A stretch of DNA of 20,845 nt from JACMNW01 sp043721855. Its GTDB lineage: Bacteria; Pseudomonadota; Alphaproteobacteria; Rhodobacterales; Rhodobacteraceae. The notes beneath the pieces are model-generated. The model searched no databases, was not told the origin of the DNA, and saw nothing but the letters and a program-made list of their open reading frames with translations. Location: NCBI GenBank assembly GCA_043721855.1, contig JAYSPY010000130.1, positions 1 to 20,845 on the forward strand, in the 5' to 3' direction. Of this stretch, positions 6,216 to 14,284 are shown piece by piece (positions within the stretch are counted from its first letter, which is position 1; each line of letters starts with the position of its first letter). The translations under genes and the position numbers were made by a program.

Positions 6216-9160
6216 CCCAAAGCAACCGACTAAATGGCGGCCAGATCGACCGTGAAAAGACCTTAACTTTCACTTTTGACGGCAAATCCTACCAAGGCCA
6301 TCCCGGCGATACCCTCGCCTCGGCCCTGCTGGCCAACAATATCCGCCTGATGGGCCGCGGCTTCAAATACCACCGCCCGCGCGGGGTGATTGCGGCAGGG
6401 TCCGAAGAACCGAACGCAATAGTAGAATTGCGAAGTGGTGCGCGAACCGAACCGAACACCCGCGCCACCACGGCAGAGTTATTCGATGGCCTCACCGCGC
6501 AAAGCCAGAACCGCTGGCCCTCGCTGCGCTTCGACGCCATGGCCATCAATGACCGCTTGTCGCCATTCTTTGCCGCCGGGTTTTACTACAAAACCTTCAT
6601 GTGGCCGAAATCGTTCTGGGAAAAAATCTATGAACCCCTCATCCGCCGTGCGGCTGGATTGGGGTCGCTGTCCAAACAGGACGATCCCGATGCCTACGAC
6701 AAAGGCTATCTGCACTGCGATCTGCTGATCATCGGCGCTGGCCCCGCTGGCCTTGCCGCCGCGATCACAGCTGCCCGGTCTGGCGCGCGGGTGATCCTGG
6801 CCGACGAAGATTTCCGCATGGGCGGGCGGCTGAACGCCGAAACCTACACGCTGGGCGATATGTCCGGTGCCGATTGGGCCGCAAAAACCGTGTCTGAACT
6901 GGCCCAAATGCCCAATGTCCGACTGCTGACCCGAACCACGATCCTTGGCGCGCTGGATCACGGCATTTATTGCGCAGTCGAGCGCGTGTCTGATCACCTG
7001 GCCCAACCCCTGCCCGGAAAACCCCGCCAGATATTGTGGCGCATCTATTCGCGCCGCGCGATCCTGACGGCGGGCGCGATCGAACGCCCCATCGCGTTTG
7101 AGAATAACGACCGCCCCGGCATCATGCTGGCGGGGGCGATGCGCGCCTATGCCAACCGCTGGGCCGTGACCCCCGGAAGCCGCGTGGCGATTTTCACCAA
7201 CAACGATGATGGCCTGCGCACAGCCACCGATCTGGCGGCCAAAGGCGTTGATGTGGTCGCCGTGATCGACCCGCGCCAAGGCCTGCCCCTGCTGCCCGGC
7301 ATCCGCCATCTGCAAGGCGCAGAGGTGATAGATACCAAAGGCCGCCTTGGCCTGTCACATGTCACCGTGCGTACCCCGAAAGGCACGGAAATGCTGCAAG
7401 TGACCGCCCTTGGCGTCTCTGGCGGTTGGAACCCCAACCTCGCTATTTCCAGCCATCACCGGGGCCGCCCGGTTTGGAATGATAGCATTGCCGCCTTTAC
7501 CCCCGGCCCCGGTGGCGTGCCAAACCTGACTTTCGCCGGGGCGGCCAACGGCCATTTCTCCACCCATGCGGCCCTGACCACCGGGGCAGCCGCCGCAACC
7601 GAAGCCGTCGCCGCCCTTGGTTTCTCCGCCCCCGCCCCCGACCTGCCAACAACTGAAGACGCCCCTATTGCCATTTCCCCGCTTTGGTATGTCCAGCACG
7701 GCAAAGGCCGCGCGTGGATTGATCTGCAAAACGATGTCACCGTCAAAGACATCAAACTGTCGCATCAGGAAGGCTTCCGGTCGGTCGAACACCTGAAACG
7801 CTACACCACGCTTGGCATGGCCACGGATCAAGGCAAAACTTCCAACGTGCTGGGCCTTGCGGTCATGGCCGAGCTGACCGGGCAATCCATCCCGCAAACC
7901 GGCACCACCATCTACCGCCCGCCCACCACTCCCGTCGCCATCGCCGCCCTTGCAGGCCGGTCCAGCGGTGCCGATTTCCGCCCCACCCGCCTGACGCCAT
8001 CCCACATTTGGGCGGCCGAGCAGGGGGCAGTTTTCGTCGAGGTCGGCATGTGGCTGCGCACCCAATGGTTGCCGCGCAAGGGCGAGGCGACATGGCGGCA
8101 ATCGGTGGACCGTGAAGTTCTGCAAACCCGCAAATCTGTCGGCATCTGCGATGTCACCACGCTTGGCAAGATCGATATCCAGGGCACCGATGCGGGCGCA
8201 TTCCTTGACCGGGTCTATGCCAACACGTTCTCCACCCTCGCCGTTGGAAAGGTGCGCTACGGCCTGATGCTGCGCGAAGATGGCATTGTGTTTGACGATG
8301 GCACCACCGCCCGCATGGGCGCAAACGAATATGTCATGACCACCACCACCGCCAATGCCGTGACTGTCTTCCGCCACCTCGAATATTGCCGCCAATGCCT
8401 TTGGCCCGATCTGGACGTGCAGCTTATTTCCACGACGGAAGCTTGGGCACAGTATTCCGTCGCTGGCCCCAACGCACGCAAACTGCTGGCGAAAGTCGTC
8501 GATCAAGACATCTCCAACGACGCCTTCCCCTACATGGCTTGCGGCAATATCACCGTCGGCGGGGGCCTGCGCGCGCGGCTGTTCCGCATTTCTTTCTCGG
8601 GCGAGTTGGCCTACGAGCTTGCCGTGCCCACCCGTTACGGCGACGCGATGATCCGCGAACTGGTGGCAGCGGGCGCAGAATTCGATGCTGTGGTCTACGG
8701 CACCGAAGCGCTTGGCGTCATGCGCGTTGAAAAGGGTCACGTCGCGGGGAACGAGTTGAATGGCCAATCGACTGCGCTGAACATGGGCCTTGGCAAGATG
8801 GTATCGCGCAAGAAAGACGCCATCGGGATGGTGCTGTCTTCCCGCGAAGGCATGACAGATGCCAACGGCTACCGCCTCGTCGGTGTCCGCCCGGTCAACC
8901 CCGCCGATCCGCTGACCGCTGGCAGCCATTTCGTAGCCACGGGCAAAGACCCTGTCGCCAAGAACGATGGCGGCTGGTTGACCTCAGTGGTTTATTCCCC
9001 GCATCTTGGCCATCAAATCGCCTTGGGTTACCTGAAAGGCGGCGATACCCGCATGGGTGAACGCCTGCGCGCGGTCAACCTTTTGGCGGGAACCGAAACT
9101 GAAATCGAAATCGTCTCGCCACATTTCATCGACCCCGAGGGAGCGCGTCTTCGTGCCTGA
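6212..9160 (+). CDS. soxA: Sarcosine oxidase-type subunit alpha (982 aa, NAD/FAD plus folate domain)
   Basis: Family-typical length. The N-terminal segment LTFTFDGKSYQGHPGDTLASALLANN (about 18-43) followed by GRGFKYHRPRG is characteristic of the alpha subunit. A dinucleotide-binding GAGPAG lies at 175-180 after DLLII. From about residue 600 to the end is a GcvT-like folate domain, with an adjacent Asp pair at 695-696 (FDDGT) in the folate-interacting position. In the complex the one-carbon unit made at the beta subunit is passed to tetrahydrofolate here. N-methylglutamate dehydrogenase MgdC is a close homologue and remains possible. The gene overlaps soxD by 4 nt and soxG by 8 nt, so the three are very likely co-translated. 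Confidence 0.9.
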   Translation: MTQSNRLNGGQIDREKTLTFTFDGKSYQGHPGDTLASALLANNIRLMGRGFKYHRPRGVIAAGSEEPNAIVELRSGARTEPNTRATTAELFDGLTAQSQNRWPSLRFDAMAINDRLSPFFAAGFYYKTFMWPKSFWEKIYEPLIRRAAGLGSLSKQDDPDAYDKGYLHCDLLIIGAGPAGLAAAITAARSGARVILADEDFRMGGRLNAETYTLGDMSGADWAAKTVSELAQMPNVRLLTRTTILGALDHGIYCAVERVSDHLAQPLPGKPRQILWRIYSRRAILTAGAIERPIAFENNDRPGIMLAGAMRAYANRWAVTPGSRVAIFTNNDDGLRTATDLAAKGVDVVAVIDPRQGLPLLPGIRHLQGAEVIDTKGRLGLSHVTVRTPKGTEMLQVTALGVSGGWNPNLAISSHHRGRPVWNDSIAAFTPGPGGVPNLTFAGAANGHFSTHAALTTGAAAATEAVAALGFSAPAPDLPTTEDAPIAISPLWYVQHGKGRAWIDLQNDVTVKDIKLSHQEGFRSVEHLKRYTTLGMATDQGKTSNVLGLAVMAELTGQSIPQTGTTIYRPPTTPVAIAALAGRSSGADFRPTRLTPSHIWAAEQGAVFVEVGMWLRTQWLPRKGEATWRQSVDREVLQTRKSVGICDVTTLGKIDIQGTDAGAFLDRVYANTFSTLAVGKVRYGLMLREDGIVFDDGTTARMGANEYVMTTTTANAVTVFRHLEYCRQCLWPDLDVQLISTTEAWAQYSVAGPNARKLLAKVVDQDISNDAFPYMACGNITVGGGLRARLFRISFSGELAYELAVPTRYGDAMIRELVAAGAEFDAVVYGTEALGVMRVEKGHVAGNELNGQSTALNMGLGKMVSRKKDAIGMVLSSREGMTDANGYRLVGVRPVNPADPLTAGSHFVATGKDPVAKNDGGWLTSVVYSPHLGHQIALGYLKGGDTRMGERLRAVNLLAGTETEIEIVSPHFIDPEGARLRA

Positions 9161-9704
9161 TCACCGCCTCACACCGCTTACCCCTTTGGGCCGCGCGATG
9201 CCGGAAACCGACACCATCGGTCCCGTCACCATCACTGAAAACACCAGCGTCGCCCTTGCTTCGCTGGCCACTCGCAAGGGTCGCGAGGCGGATGTTGCAA
9301 AAGCCGCCAAGACATTGCACATCGCCCTGCCCAGCCCGGGACGTGCAACTGAAACCGCACTCTGGCTCGGCCCCGATCAATGGCTGATCGAGGCACCTTA
9401 TGACGCTCACGAAGACATCGTCGCATATCTGAAACCTGCCTTCCAAGATGCCGCCTCCATCACCGAGCAAACCGATGCCTGGGTTCGATTTGACCTGACT
9501 GGCCCCAACCTGCATGTGCTGTTTGAACTGCTGTGCAACCTTGATACCCGCGCCATGCAACCAGGCCATGCAACCCGCACGGTGATCGACCATCTGGGCT
9601 GCTATGTCGCCTGCCGCAGCAATGGCTTCACCATGCTCGGCCCCAGATCATCCGCCAAATCTCTGCACCACGCGCTGATCACGGCAGCAAAAAGCGCCTG
9701 CTGA
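9153..9704 (+). CDS. soxG: Sarcosine oxidase-type subunit gamma (183 aa)
   Basis: The start chosen is GTG 9153, overlapping the end of soxA (GTGCCTGA), with a GGGAG ribosome site about 10 nt upstream. An ATG at 9198 is an alternative. The protein has the gamma-subunit length and pattern: LATRKGREADVAKA, then LWLGPDQWLIEAP, TDAWVRFDLTGP and a C-terminal RSNGFTMLGPRSSAKSLHHAL. The gamma subunit has a GcvT-related fold without known catalytic residues and supports assembly of the complex. It is the last gene of the sox operon; a probable intrinsic terminator follows at about 9800. Confidence 0.85.
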   Translation: MPDHRLTPLTPLGRAMPETDTIGPVTITENTSVALASLATRKGREADVAKAAKTLHIALPSPGRATETALWLGPDQWLIEAPYDAHEDIVAYLKPAFQDAASITEQTDAWVRFDLTGPNLHVLFELLCNLDTRAMQPGHATRTVIDHLGCYVACRSNGFTMLGPRSSAKSLHHALITAAKSAC

Positions 9705-9799
9705 CACCAAAAACTGCTAAAAATTAGCTAAAATTTGCGTTTCAGTTCGGCACAAATATCCTGCGGGGGAGGCAACGACCGCGCATGCGATTGTGGCCT

Positions 9800-9820
9800 G
9801 GGGGTGCAGAACCCCCTTTA
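9800..9820 (+). terminator. Probable intrinsic terminator after soxG
   Basis: GGGGGT (9800-9805), a 5-nt spacer and ACCCCC (9811-9816) form a perfect 6-bp stem followed by TTTA on the + strand. It lies about 95 nt after soxG and before the convergent regulator. The T-tract is short, so termination efficiency is uncertain. Confidence 0.5.
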
Positions 9821-9878
9821 TCACGGGCTTTTGGCGTGTCGTCCGCCAGAACCGGTTCCCACTCTTGGCTGACACGCA

Positions 9879-10886
9879 TTATTCCGGCATCTGCCCGCCC
9901 GACAGCCCGCGCAACCCCACCAATCGGCGCCGCTCATCCGTTGGGTGCACGCCAAACGCCGCCGTATAATGCCGCGCCATCGGGCCAGACCCCGCGTAGC
10001 CCACCGATTGCGCAATTTCTGTGATCGTATCGGTGGAATACAACACGCGTTGGCGGGCCTTTTTCAACCGCATCAGGCGGTAATACTTCAGCGGGCTTTG
10101 CCCAGTTGCCGCCTTGAAACTCCGCTCCAGATGCCGCTCAGACAGCGTCACCGCCAGCGCCACATCAGCAATCAAGATCGGGTCTTCGATATGGTCACCG
10201 AAAATCCTGATGGCGTCGCGAATGGCCACTGGCAGCAGATCATCCGTTCCCCCAACCCGCTGCACCGGAATTTTCTGGCTGGCATCCTCATCGCGCACGA
10301 ACGGGTGTTGAAACCAGCAGGCCACTTCGGTCATCGTATCGCGGTCCAGCGTTTCCTCAACCAACCGCAGCATCAGATCGAACACCGCTCCCGCCCCTGA
10401 TGCCGTGGTGCGCCGACCATCACGCACGATGGCAGACCGGCTGGCCTCCACAGCCGGAAACTCGGCCTTGAACGCCGCCTCATAGCACCAATGCACCGAA
10501 CATTTGCGCGCCCCCATCACACCAGACCGCACCAGCGGGAAGATACCGCCACTAAACGCGCCCAATACCATCCCGGCCCGGTCCAGCCTGCGCAATGCCG
10601 CAAAGCCGCGCTTTTGGTTGGCAAACTGCCCTGTGGGGGGCGATATGAGGAACAAATCATCCACCCCCGCCACATCGGCCAGAGCCATATCCACATCAAA
10701 CCGGACCTCGGCGCTGGATCGCACAGGTGCCATATCCTCGCCGACCAGTGCCCATGCAAACACCCGCCGCCCGCTGATTTCGTTCGCTGCCCGAAGCGGT
10801 TCGATAGCCGATGTCAGGCACGCCATCGGAAACCCCGGAAACAGCAAGAACCCCAGCCTGCGCGGGCCGCTTTTTGTGTGGATCAT
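9879..10886 (-). CDS. GlxA/GbdR-type AraC-family transcriptional regulator (335 aa)
   Basis: The N-terminal half (about 8-180) is a DJ-1/PfpI-like domain opening SGPRRLGFLLFPGF and containing AIEPLRAAN, typical of GlxA-family regulators. The C-terminal part (about 235-320) is an AraC double helix-turn-helix, with IADVALAVTLSERHLERSFKA and ITEIAQSVGYAG. Known members include regulators of glycine betaine, dimethylglycine, sarcosine and carnitine use (GbdR, SouR, CdhR). The neighbouring sox operon makes sarcosine-like metabolism a reasonable target, by inference. Start 10886 is preferred over an in-frame ATG at 10919 because GGGAAAG lies 9 nt upstream and the protein then opens like its family (MIHTKSGPRR). 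It is divergent from the XRE-cupin regulator. Confidence 0.88.
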   Translation of the reverse strand: MIHTKSGPRRLGFLLFPGFPMACLTSAIEPLRAANEISGRRVFAWALVGEDMAPVRSSAEVRFDVDMALADVAGVDDLFLISPPTGQFANQKRGFAALRRLDRAGMVLGAFSGGIFPLVRSGVMGARKCSVHWCYEAAFKAEFPAVEASRSAIVRDGRRTTASGAGAVFDLMLRLVEETLDRDTMTEVACWFQHPFVRDEDASQKIPVQRVGGTDDLLPVAIRDAIRIFGDHIEDPILIADVALAVTLSERHLERSFKAATGQSPLKYYRLMRLKKARQRVLYSTDTITEIAQSVGYAGSGPMARHYTAAFGVHPTDERRRLVGLRGLSGGQMPE

Positions 10887-10933
10887 GGGCTGGAACTTTC
10901 CCAAAACTGCGCTAAACATTCATGGTAGTAAAT

Positions 10934-10946
10934 AATCTCGAAGATT
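10934..10946. promoter_or_regulatory. Candidate operator palindrome between the two divergent regulators
   Basis: AATCT-CGA-AGATT is a perfect 5-bp-arm inverted repeat lying 15 nt past the upstream ATG of the GlxA gene and 21 nt before the XRE-cupin start. Its position in an 81-bp divergent promoter region suggests binding by one of the two regulators, possibly autoregulation. No experimental motif is known to me. Confidence 0.35.
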
Positions 10947-10967
10947 TGTTTCCTGAAAGGCGAAGAT

Positions 10968-11627
10968 ATGCCCGATACCGCCGATATTGACGCCGTTCCC
11001 AAGGGCAAACCCGCCTTCGACCAGGATCCGCACCGCGTGCGCGAACTCAGCGAGCGTAACCTCGAGGTCGCAATCGGCCGCGAAGTGCGTGCCTTTCGCC
11101 GCCAGCAGAACATGACAGTGGCCGATCTGGCGGGGGTAACGGGGCTGTCTATCGGCATGCTGTCCAAGATCGAGAACGGCATCACATCGCCATCACTGAC
11201 CACGCTGCAAATCCTGTCACATGCCTTTTCCACGCCGATCACATCCTTTCTGCGCCGCTTTGAGGAACGCCGCGAGGTGCAGCATGTCCGCGCGGGCGCG
11301 CATGTTGAAATCGAACGTCGCGGCACCCGCGCGGGGCATCAATATAATCTTTTGGGCCATATCGGTTCTAATTCCTCGGGCGTGGTGGTGGAGCCTTATA
11401 TCATCACGCTAACCACAGATTCGGACGTTTTTCCGGCGTTTCAGCATGACGGGGTAGAACTGCTTTACATGCTGGAAGGCGAGGTTGCCTATCGCCATGG
11501 TGATCAGCTTTTTCATCTGAAACCCGGCGACAGCCTGTTTTTTGATGCCGACGCCCAACATGGCCCAGAGGTTTTGGTCAAACTTCCCGCGCGGTATTTA
11601 TCGGTGATCTCGTATCCCCAGGCCTAG
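10968..11627 (+). CDS. XRE-family regulator with C-terminal cupin domain (219 aa)
   Basis: Residues about 35-90 form an XRE helix-turn-helix (GREVRAFRRQQNMTVADLAG...SIGMLSKIENGITSPSLTTLQ). Residues about 145-215 form a small cupin (FQHDGVELLYMLEGEVAYRHGDQLFHLKPGDSLFFDADAQHGP), with His160, Glu164 and His198 as possible ligands. XRE-cupin proteins usually repress or activate catabolic operons in response to a small molecule held by the cupin. AAAGG at 10956-10960 is the ribosome site for the ATG. The gene runs tail to tail into dmmC, sharing its stop bases, so it is a strong candidate regulator of the dmm genes and the permeases; this role is inferred from position only. Confidence 0.88.
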   Translation: MPDTADIDAVPKGKPAFDQDPHRVRELSERNLEVAIGREVRAFRRQQNMTVADLAGVTGLSIGMLSKIENGITSPSLTTLQILSHAFSTPITSFLRRFEERREVQHVRAGAHVEIERRGTRAGHQYNLLGHIGSNSSGVVVEPYIITLTTDSDVFPAFQHDGVELLYMLEGEVAYRHGDQLFHLKPGDSLFFDADAQHGPEVLVKLPARYLSVISYPQA

Positions 11628-12664
11628 TCCTTGGAAAACCCCGATGTTGTAATCGCCCCATCATCAAACTGCGCCAGATAATCCACCATCATCGCGCGGT
11701 TGCGGATAAAGCCTTTGTACGTGGCCAGTGCATCCGGAATATCGCGCAAAACCCGGTGCAAACGGCGGCCCCATTTGGGCACTGTCACCAATTCATCAAA
11801 CCGGATCAGATAACACCGGATCGGGAAAACGATGGCGTTAGACCGTGGCAGCCGGATCAGCGTTTGCAGTTCCACCCGCAGATGCATGCGCTTGCCCACG
11901 GTATCAGGCTGAAGGCTCGCGCGCGTCGGCCCCCAAACCGGGTAGGTTTCGGGGGCTGTATCCAGCAGCGAGTCTACCGTCAGCGTCCAGTTGAACCGCC
12001 GCACAGGCGCGCCCAGTTGCAGGCGCAGCAGAAACTTCAACGCCCGGTCAAACACGCCCATCTCATGCGCCATGGGCACAGGCGCGTGCCATTCGTGAAA
12101 CCGCATCCCGATGTCGAAATCAAGGCTCCAGTCGGCCTGCGTCGTCACCATCCCGGCCTCCAGCCACAGATCGTCATCCCGCTGGTCCTGCAAGGTAAAA
12201 TCCCCCTGCGCTTGCCGCGTGATGTATTCCATCGGGCCGTAGGGCAGCGTGGAGGCATCAAGAAAGGTGAAGGTCTGGTCGATATTCAGCGGGCGGTTGA
12301 TCCAGTGCCAACGATCCCCATCCTTGGTCAGGACGAACCACTGCGGATAGTCTTTCGCAAAATTCTCCATAATCAGTTCCAGCAGATCCCACCCTGCCAG
12401 TTCCATATGCGGCAGGCTCTGGCAGCGCAGCGGGTCTTCGGCAAGAACCATCGCCCGGTCGCGCATTTCAGACACATAGTGTTCGTCGACATCAAACATA
12501 TGCTCGAACACACTGCCCATTGGCCCCGCCACATGCGGCTCCATGTTCACCGAATACATGTAGCTGTCTTCGGGGAACGGAAATGGAAACCGCGCTATGG
12601 CTTTCGCGGAATTGTGAAAGGTGAAATCGCCGCGAAACGTCTCGTCGTTGAAGTCTTTGCCCAT
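11624..12664 (-). CDS. dmmC: Dimethylamine monooxygenase subunit DmmC / heme-dependent oxidative N-demethylase (DUF3445)
   Basis: This 346-aa protein belongs to the DUF3445 family, recognised from the stretch FPFPFPEDSYMYSVNMEPHV (about 26-45) and the segments HWINRPLNIDQTFTFLDASTLPYGPMEYITRQ and LRVELQTLIRLPRSNAIVFPIRCYL. Family knowledge: this is the heme-containing catalytic subunit of the oxidative N-demethylase. It uses a PAS-like fold to bind heme and converts dimethylamine to methylamine with release of a one-carbon unit. It lies 7 nt after dmmB, last in dmmDABC. Its stop codon shares the tetranucleotide CTAG (11624-11627) with the stop of the convergent XRE-cupin gene, so there is no intergenic terminator on this side. 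Confidence 0.88.
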   Translation of the reverse strand: MGKDFNDETFRGDFTFHNSAKAIARFPFPFPEDSYMYSVNMEPHVAGPMGSVFEHMFDVDEHYVSEMRDRAMVLAEDPLRCQSLPHMELAGWDLLELIMENFAKDYPQWFVLTKDGDRWHWINRPLNIDQTFTFLDASTLPYGPMEYITRQAQGDFTLQDQRDDDLWLEAGMVTTQADWSLDFDIGMRFHEWHAPVPMAHEMGVFDRALKFLLRLQLGAPVRRFNWTLTVDSLLDTAPETYPVWGPTRASLQPDTVGKRMHLRVELQTLIRLPRSNAIVFPIRCYLIRFDELVTVPKWGRRLHRVLRDIPDALATYKGFIRNRAMMVDYLAQFDDGAITTSGFSKD

Positions 12665-12671
12665 GGCGTTC

Positions 12672-13637
12672 CTATCTGTCCAAAACCAGCGACGTGCCTT
12701 CGAACCGTGATACGCAGGGCATCATGGCCTGCCCCCCCGCTTTTTGCGCATCGGTCAGCCAATGATCATTGTGCAGCAAATGCCCATCACAGCGCAAAAC
12801 CCGCGTCTCACATTCGCCACACGCACCGCCCCGGCACAAGTATGGTGCTTCGACCCCCGCCGCTTCGATCGCCTCCAGCAGGGATTGGTGCGTGCCGACT
12901 GACACGGTTTTCCCGGATGCCGCAAGCGTCACCTCGAAAACCTTGCCCGGAGGCGGGGCCAAAAACTCTTCGGAATGCACGGCACCATCGGGCCAACCCG
13001 CCGCCTTTGCAGACGCCAAGACCCAAGCGATCATCGGCTTTGGCCCGCAAATATACAAATGCGTGCCAAGCGGTTGCGTGCCAAGCAGGCGCGGCAAATC
13101 CATTGCCTGCCCCAGATCATCGAAATACAGGTTCACCGCCCTGCCGTAGCGCGCGGCAAGGTCTGCGCCATAGGCACAAAGCCCGGCATTGCGCGCGGCG
13201 TAGTGCAACTCAAACCGCGCCCCCAGCGATGCCAGCTGCGCTATCTGCGCGATGAAGGGCGTGATGCCAATGCCGCCCGCAATCATCAAGGTTTTACGCG
13301 CGCGCAGGTCCAGCGGGAACAGGTTCACCGGATGGCTAATCACCATCTCATCGCCCACCTTCACAGCATTATGCAGATGCAAAGACCCGCCCCGCCCCGC
13401 ATCATCACGGCGGACCGATATTTCGTAGCCAGAGGTATCGCCCGGATCGCTCATCAGCGAATAAGGGTTCAGGCGGCGGGTGCCATGAATATCCATCTCC
13501 ACCACCACATGCGCGCCGCCGGAAAACGCAGGCATCGGCGCACCGTCGCGGCGCTCAAACCGGAAGCGTTTGATCAGGTCGTTGACCTTGACAACCTCTG
13601 CCACCCGCACCGGGATTTTTGGCGCACCCACGCTCAT
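12672..13637 (-). CDS. dmmB: Dimethylamine monooxygenase reductase subunit DmmB (PDR/VanB-type ferredoxin reductase)
   Basis: This 321-aa flavin reductase has the phthalate-dioxygenase-reductase order. An FMN-binding barrel carries RLNPYS at 55-60, and an NAD(P)H domain carries GGIGITP at 121-127 and YICGPKPMI at 195-203. A C-terminal plant-type [2Fe-2S] ferredoxin has Cys268, Cys273 and Cys276 (LCRGGACGEC) with Cys308 as the fourth ligand. It passes electrons from NAD(P)H to the heme subunit. The start at 13637 (MSVGAPKIPVRV) overlaps the dmmA stop as ATGA; the frame is open far upstream, but that extension is the dmmA gene read in another frame. Position and architecture match dmmB of marine dimethylamine degraders. 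Confidence 0.9.
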   Translation of the reverse strand: MSVGAPKIPVRVAEVVKVNDLIKRFRFERRDGAPMPAFSGGAHVVVEMDIHGTRRLNPYSLMSDPGDTSGYEISVRRDDAGRGGSLHLHNAVKVGDEMVISHPVNLFPLDLRARKTLMIAGGIGITPFIAQIAQLASLGARFELHYAARNAGLCAYGADLAARYGRAVNLYFDDLGQAMDLPRLLGTQPLGTHLYICGPKPMIAWVLASAKAAGWPDGAVHSEEFLAPPPGKVFEVTLAASGKTVSVGTHQSLLEAIEAAGVEAPYLCRGGACGECETRVLRCDGHLLHNDHWLTDAQKAGGQAMMPCVSRFEGTSLVLDR

Positions 13638-14242
13638 CTGAACCGCTCCACCGATGCGGGCACTGAACCCGGGTCTTCGGCGTCGATGTTGACGCCCTGA
13701 AACGCGGCAAGGCGGCGCGAGTAGTGATCGCGCACAAACAGGTGCAAGCCGCAATGGCTGCATTGAAACGGGTCGTGCGCGACGTTTTCGGTGATGCCCT
13801 TGCAATGCACGCATTGCACGCGCCGTGCCAGCGACCCGCGATGTTCCATCTGCAAGGCGGTGTGCGGCAGACCCGCTGCCATGACCTCGCGCTGCACCTG
13901 CCCCATCAGGCCTTCGGTGCCCGCCGCGTAAATCTGCAAGCCCATATGCGCGTCGGCAAGCACCTTTTGCAGGCGCGGCAGGGCGGTGGCAAAGGTCGGT
14001 GCGCGCAGGAATTGCGCCGCGCCCAAAGCCTGCAATTTTGCCGCGAGATCCACCCCATTCGTGCCGGGGATATAGATGATATGGCAAGTCGCCAGCAGGC
14101 GGCTGTCAGCATTCACCAGATCAATCACAGCATCAGCACCTTCCCCATCCGCCATTATCAAATGGCCAGACCCCGGCCGCGCGGCAAGGACGCCGTAACG
14201 CGGGCGGCTTAAGATAGGGTCTGCAAGGGCAGTTAGGCTCAT
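13634..14242 (-). CDS. dmmA: Dimethylamine monooxygenase subunit DmmA (zinc-ribbon protein, 202 aa)
   Basis: The N-terminal domain (about 15-130) looks like an alpha/beta fold without a recognised active site. The C-terminal part has a zinc ribbon, Cys144-x2-Cys147 and Cys161-x2-Cys164 (VQCVHCKG ... FQCSHCG). This is the layout of DmmA-family proteins, which are found only with the DmmB reductase and the DUF3445 heme subunit. Its role in the complex is unclear, probably structural or in subunit contact. A GGAGG ribosome site sits about 10 nt before ATG 14242. It follows dmmD after 42 nt and overlaps dmmB by 4 nt. Confidence 0.85.
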   Translation of the reverse strand: MSLTALADPILSRPRYGVLAARPGSGHLIMADGEGADAVIDLVNADSRLLATCHIIYIPGTNGVDLAAKLQALGAAQFLRAPTFATALPRLQKVLADAHMGLQIYAAGTEGLMGQVQREVMAAGLPHTALQMEHRGSLARRVQCVHCKGITENVAHDPFQCSHCGLHLFVRDHYSRRLAAFQGVNIDAEDPGSVPASVERFR

Positions 14243-14284
14243 AGGCAGGATGCCTCCGGCGGGGATATTTAAGAACAGAAAAAA

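Noticed and set aside
7355..8929. Long open frame (524 codons) on the - strand inside soxA
   Set aside because: It is fully antisense to a strongly supported gene, with low-complexity Gly/Ala/His-rich translation; a codon-bias shadow in GC-rich DNA.
9715..9736. GCTAA-AAA-TTAGC hairpin after soxG as terminator
   Set aside because: The stem is short and AT-rich with no T-run; the GC stem at 9800-9816 is a better candidate.
11756..13255. Long open frame (499 codons) on the + strand across dmmC and dmmB
   Set aside because: Antisense to two recognised genes, Arg/Pro/His-rich translation with no domain; a shadow frame.
13638..14087. Upstream extension of the dmmB frame
   Set aside because: The extension is out-of-frame dmmA; the ATGA overlap at 13634-13637 and the family N-terminus fix the start.
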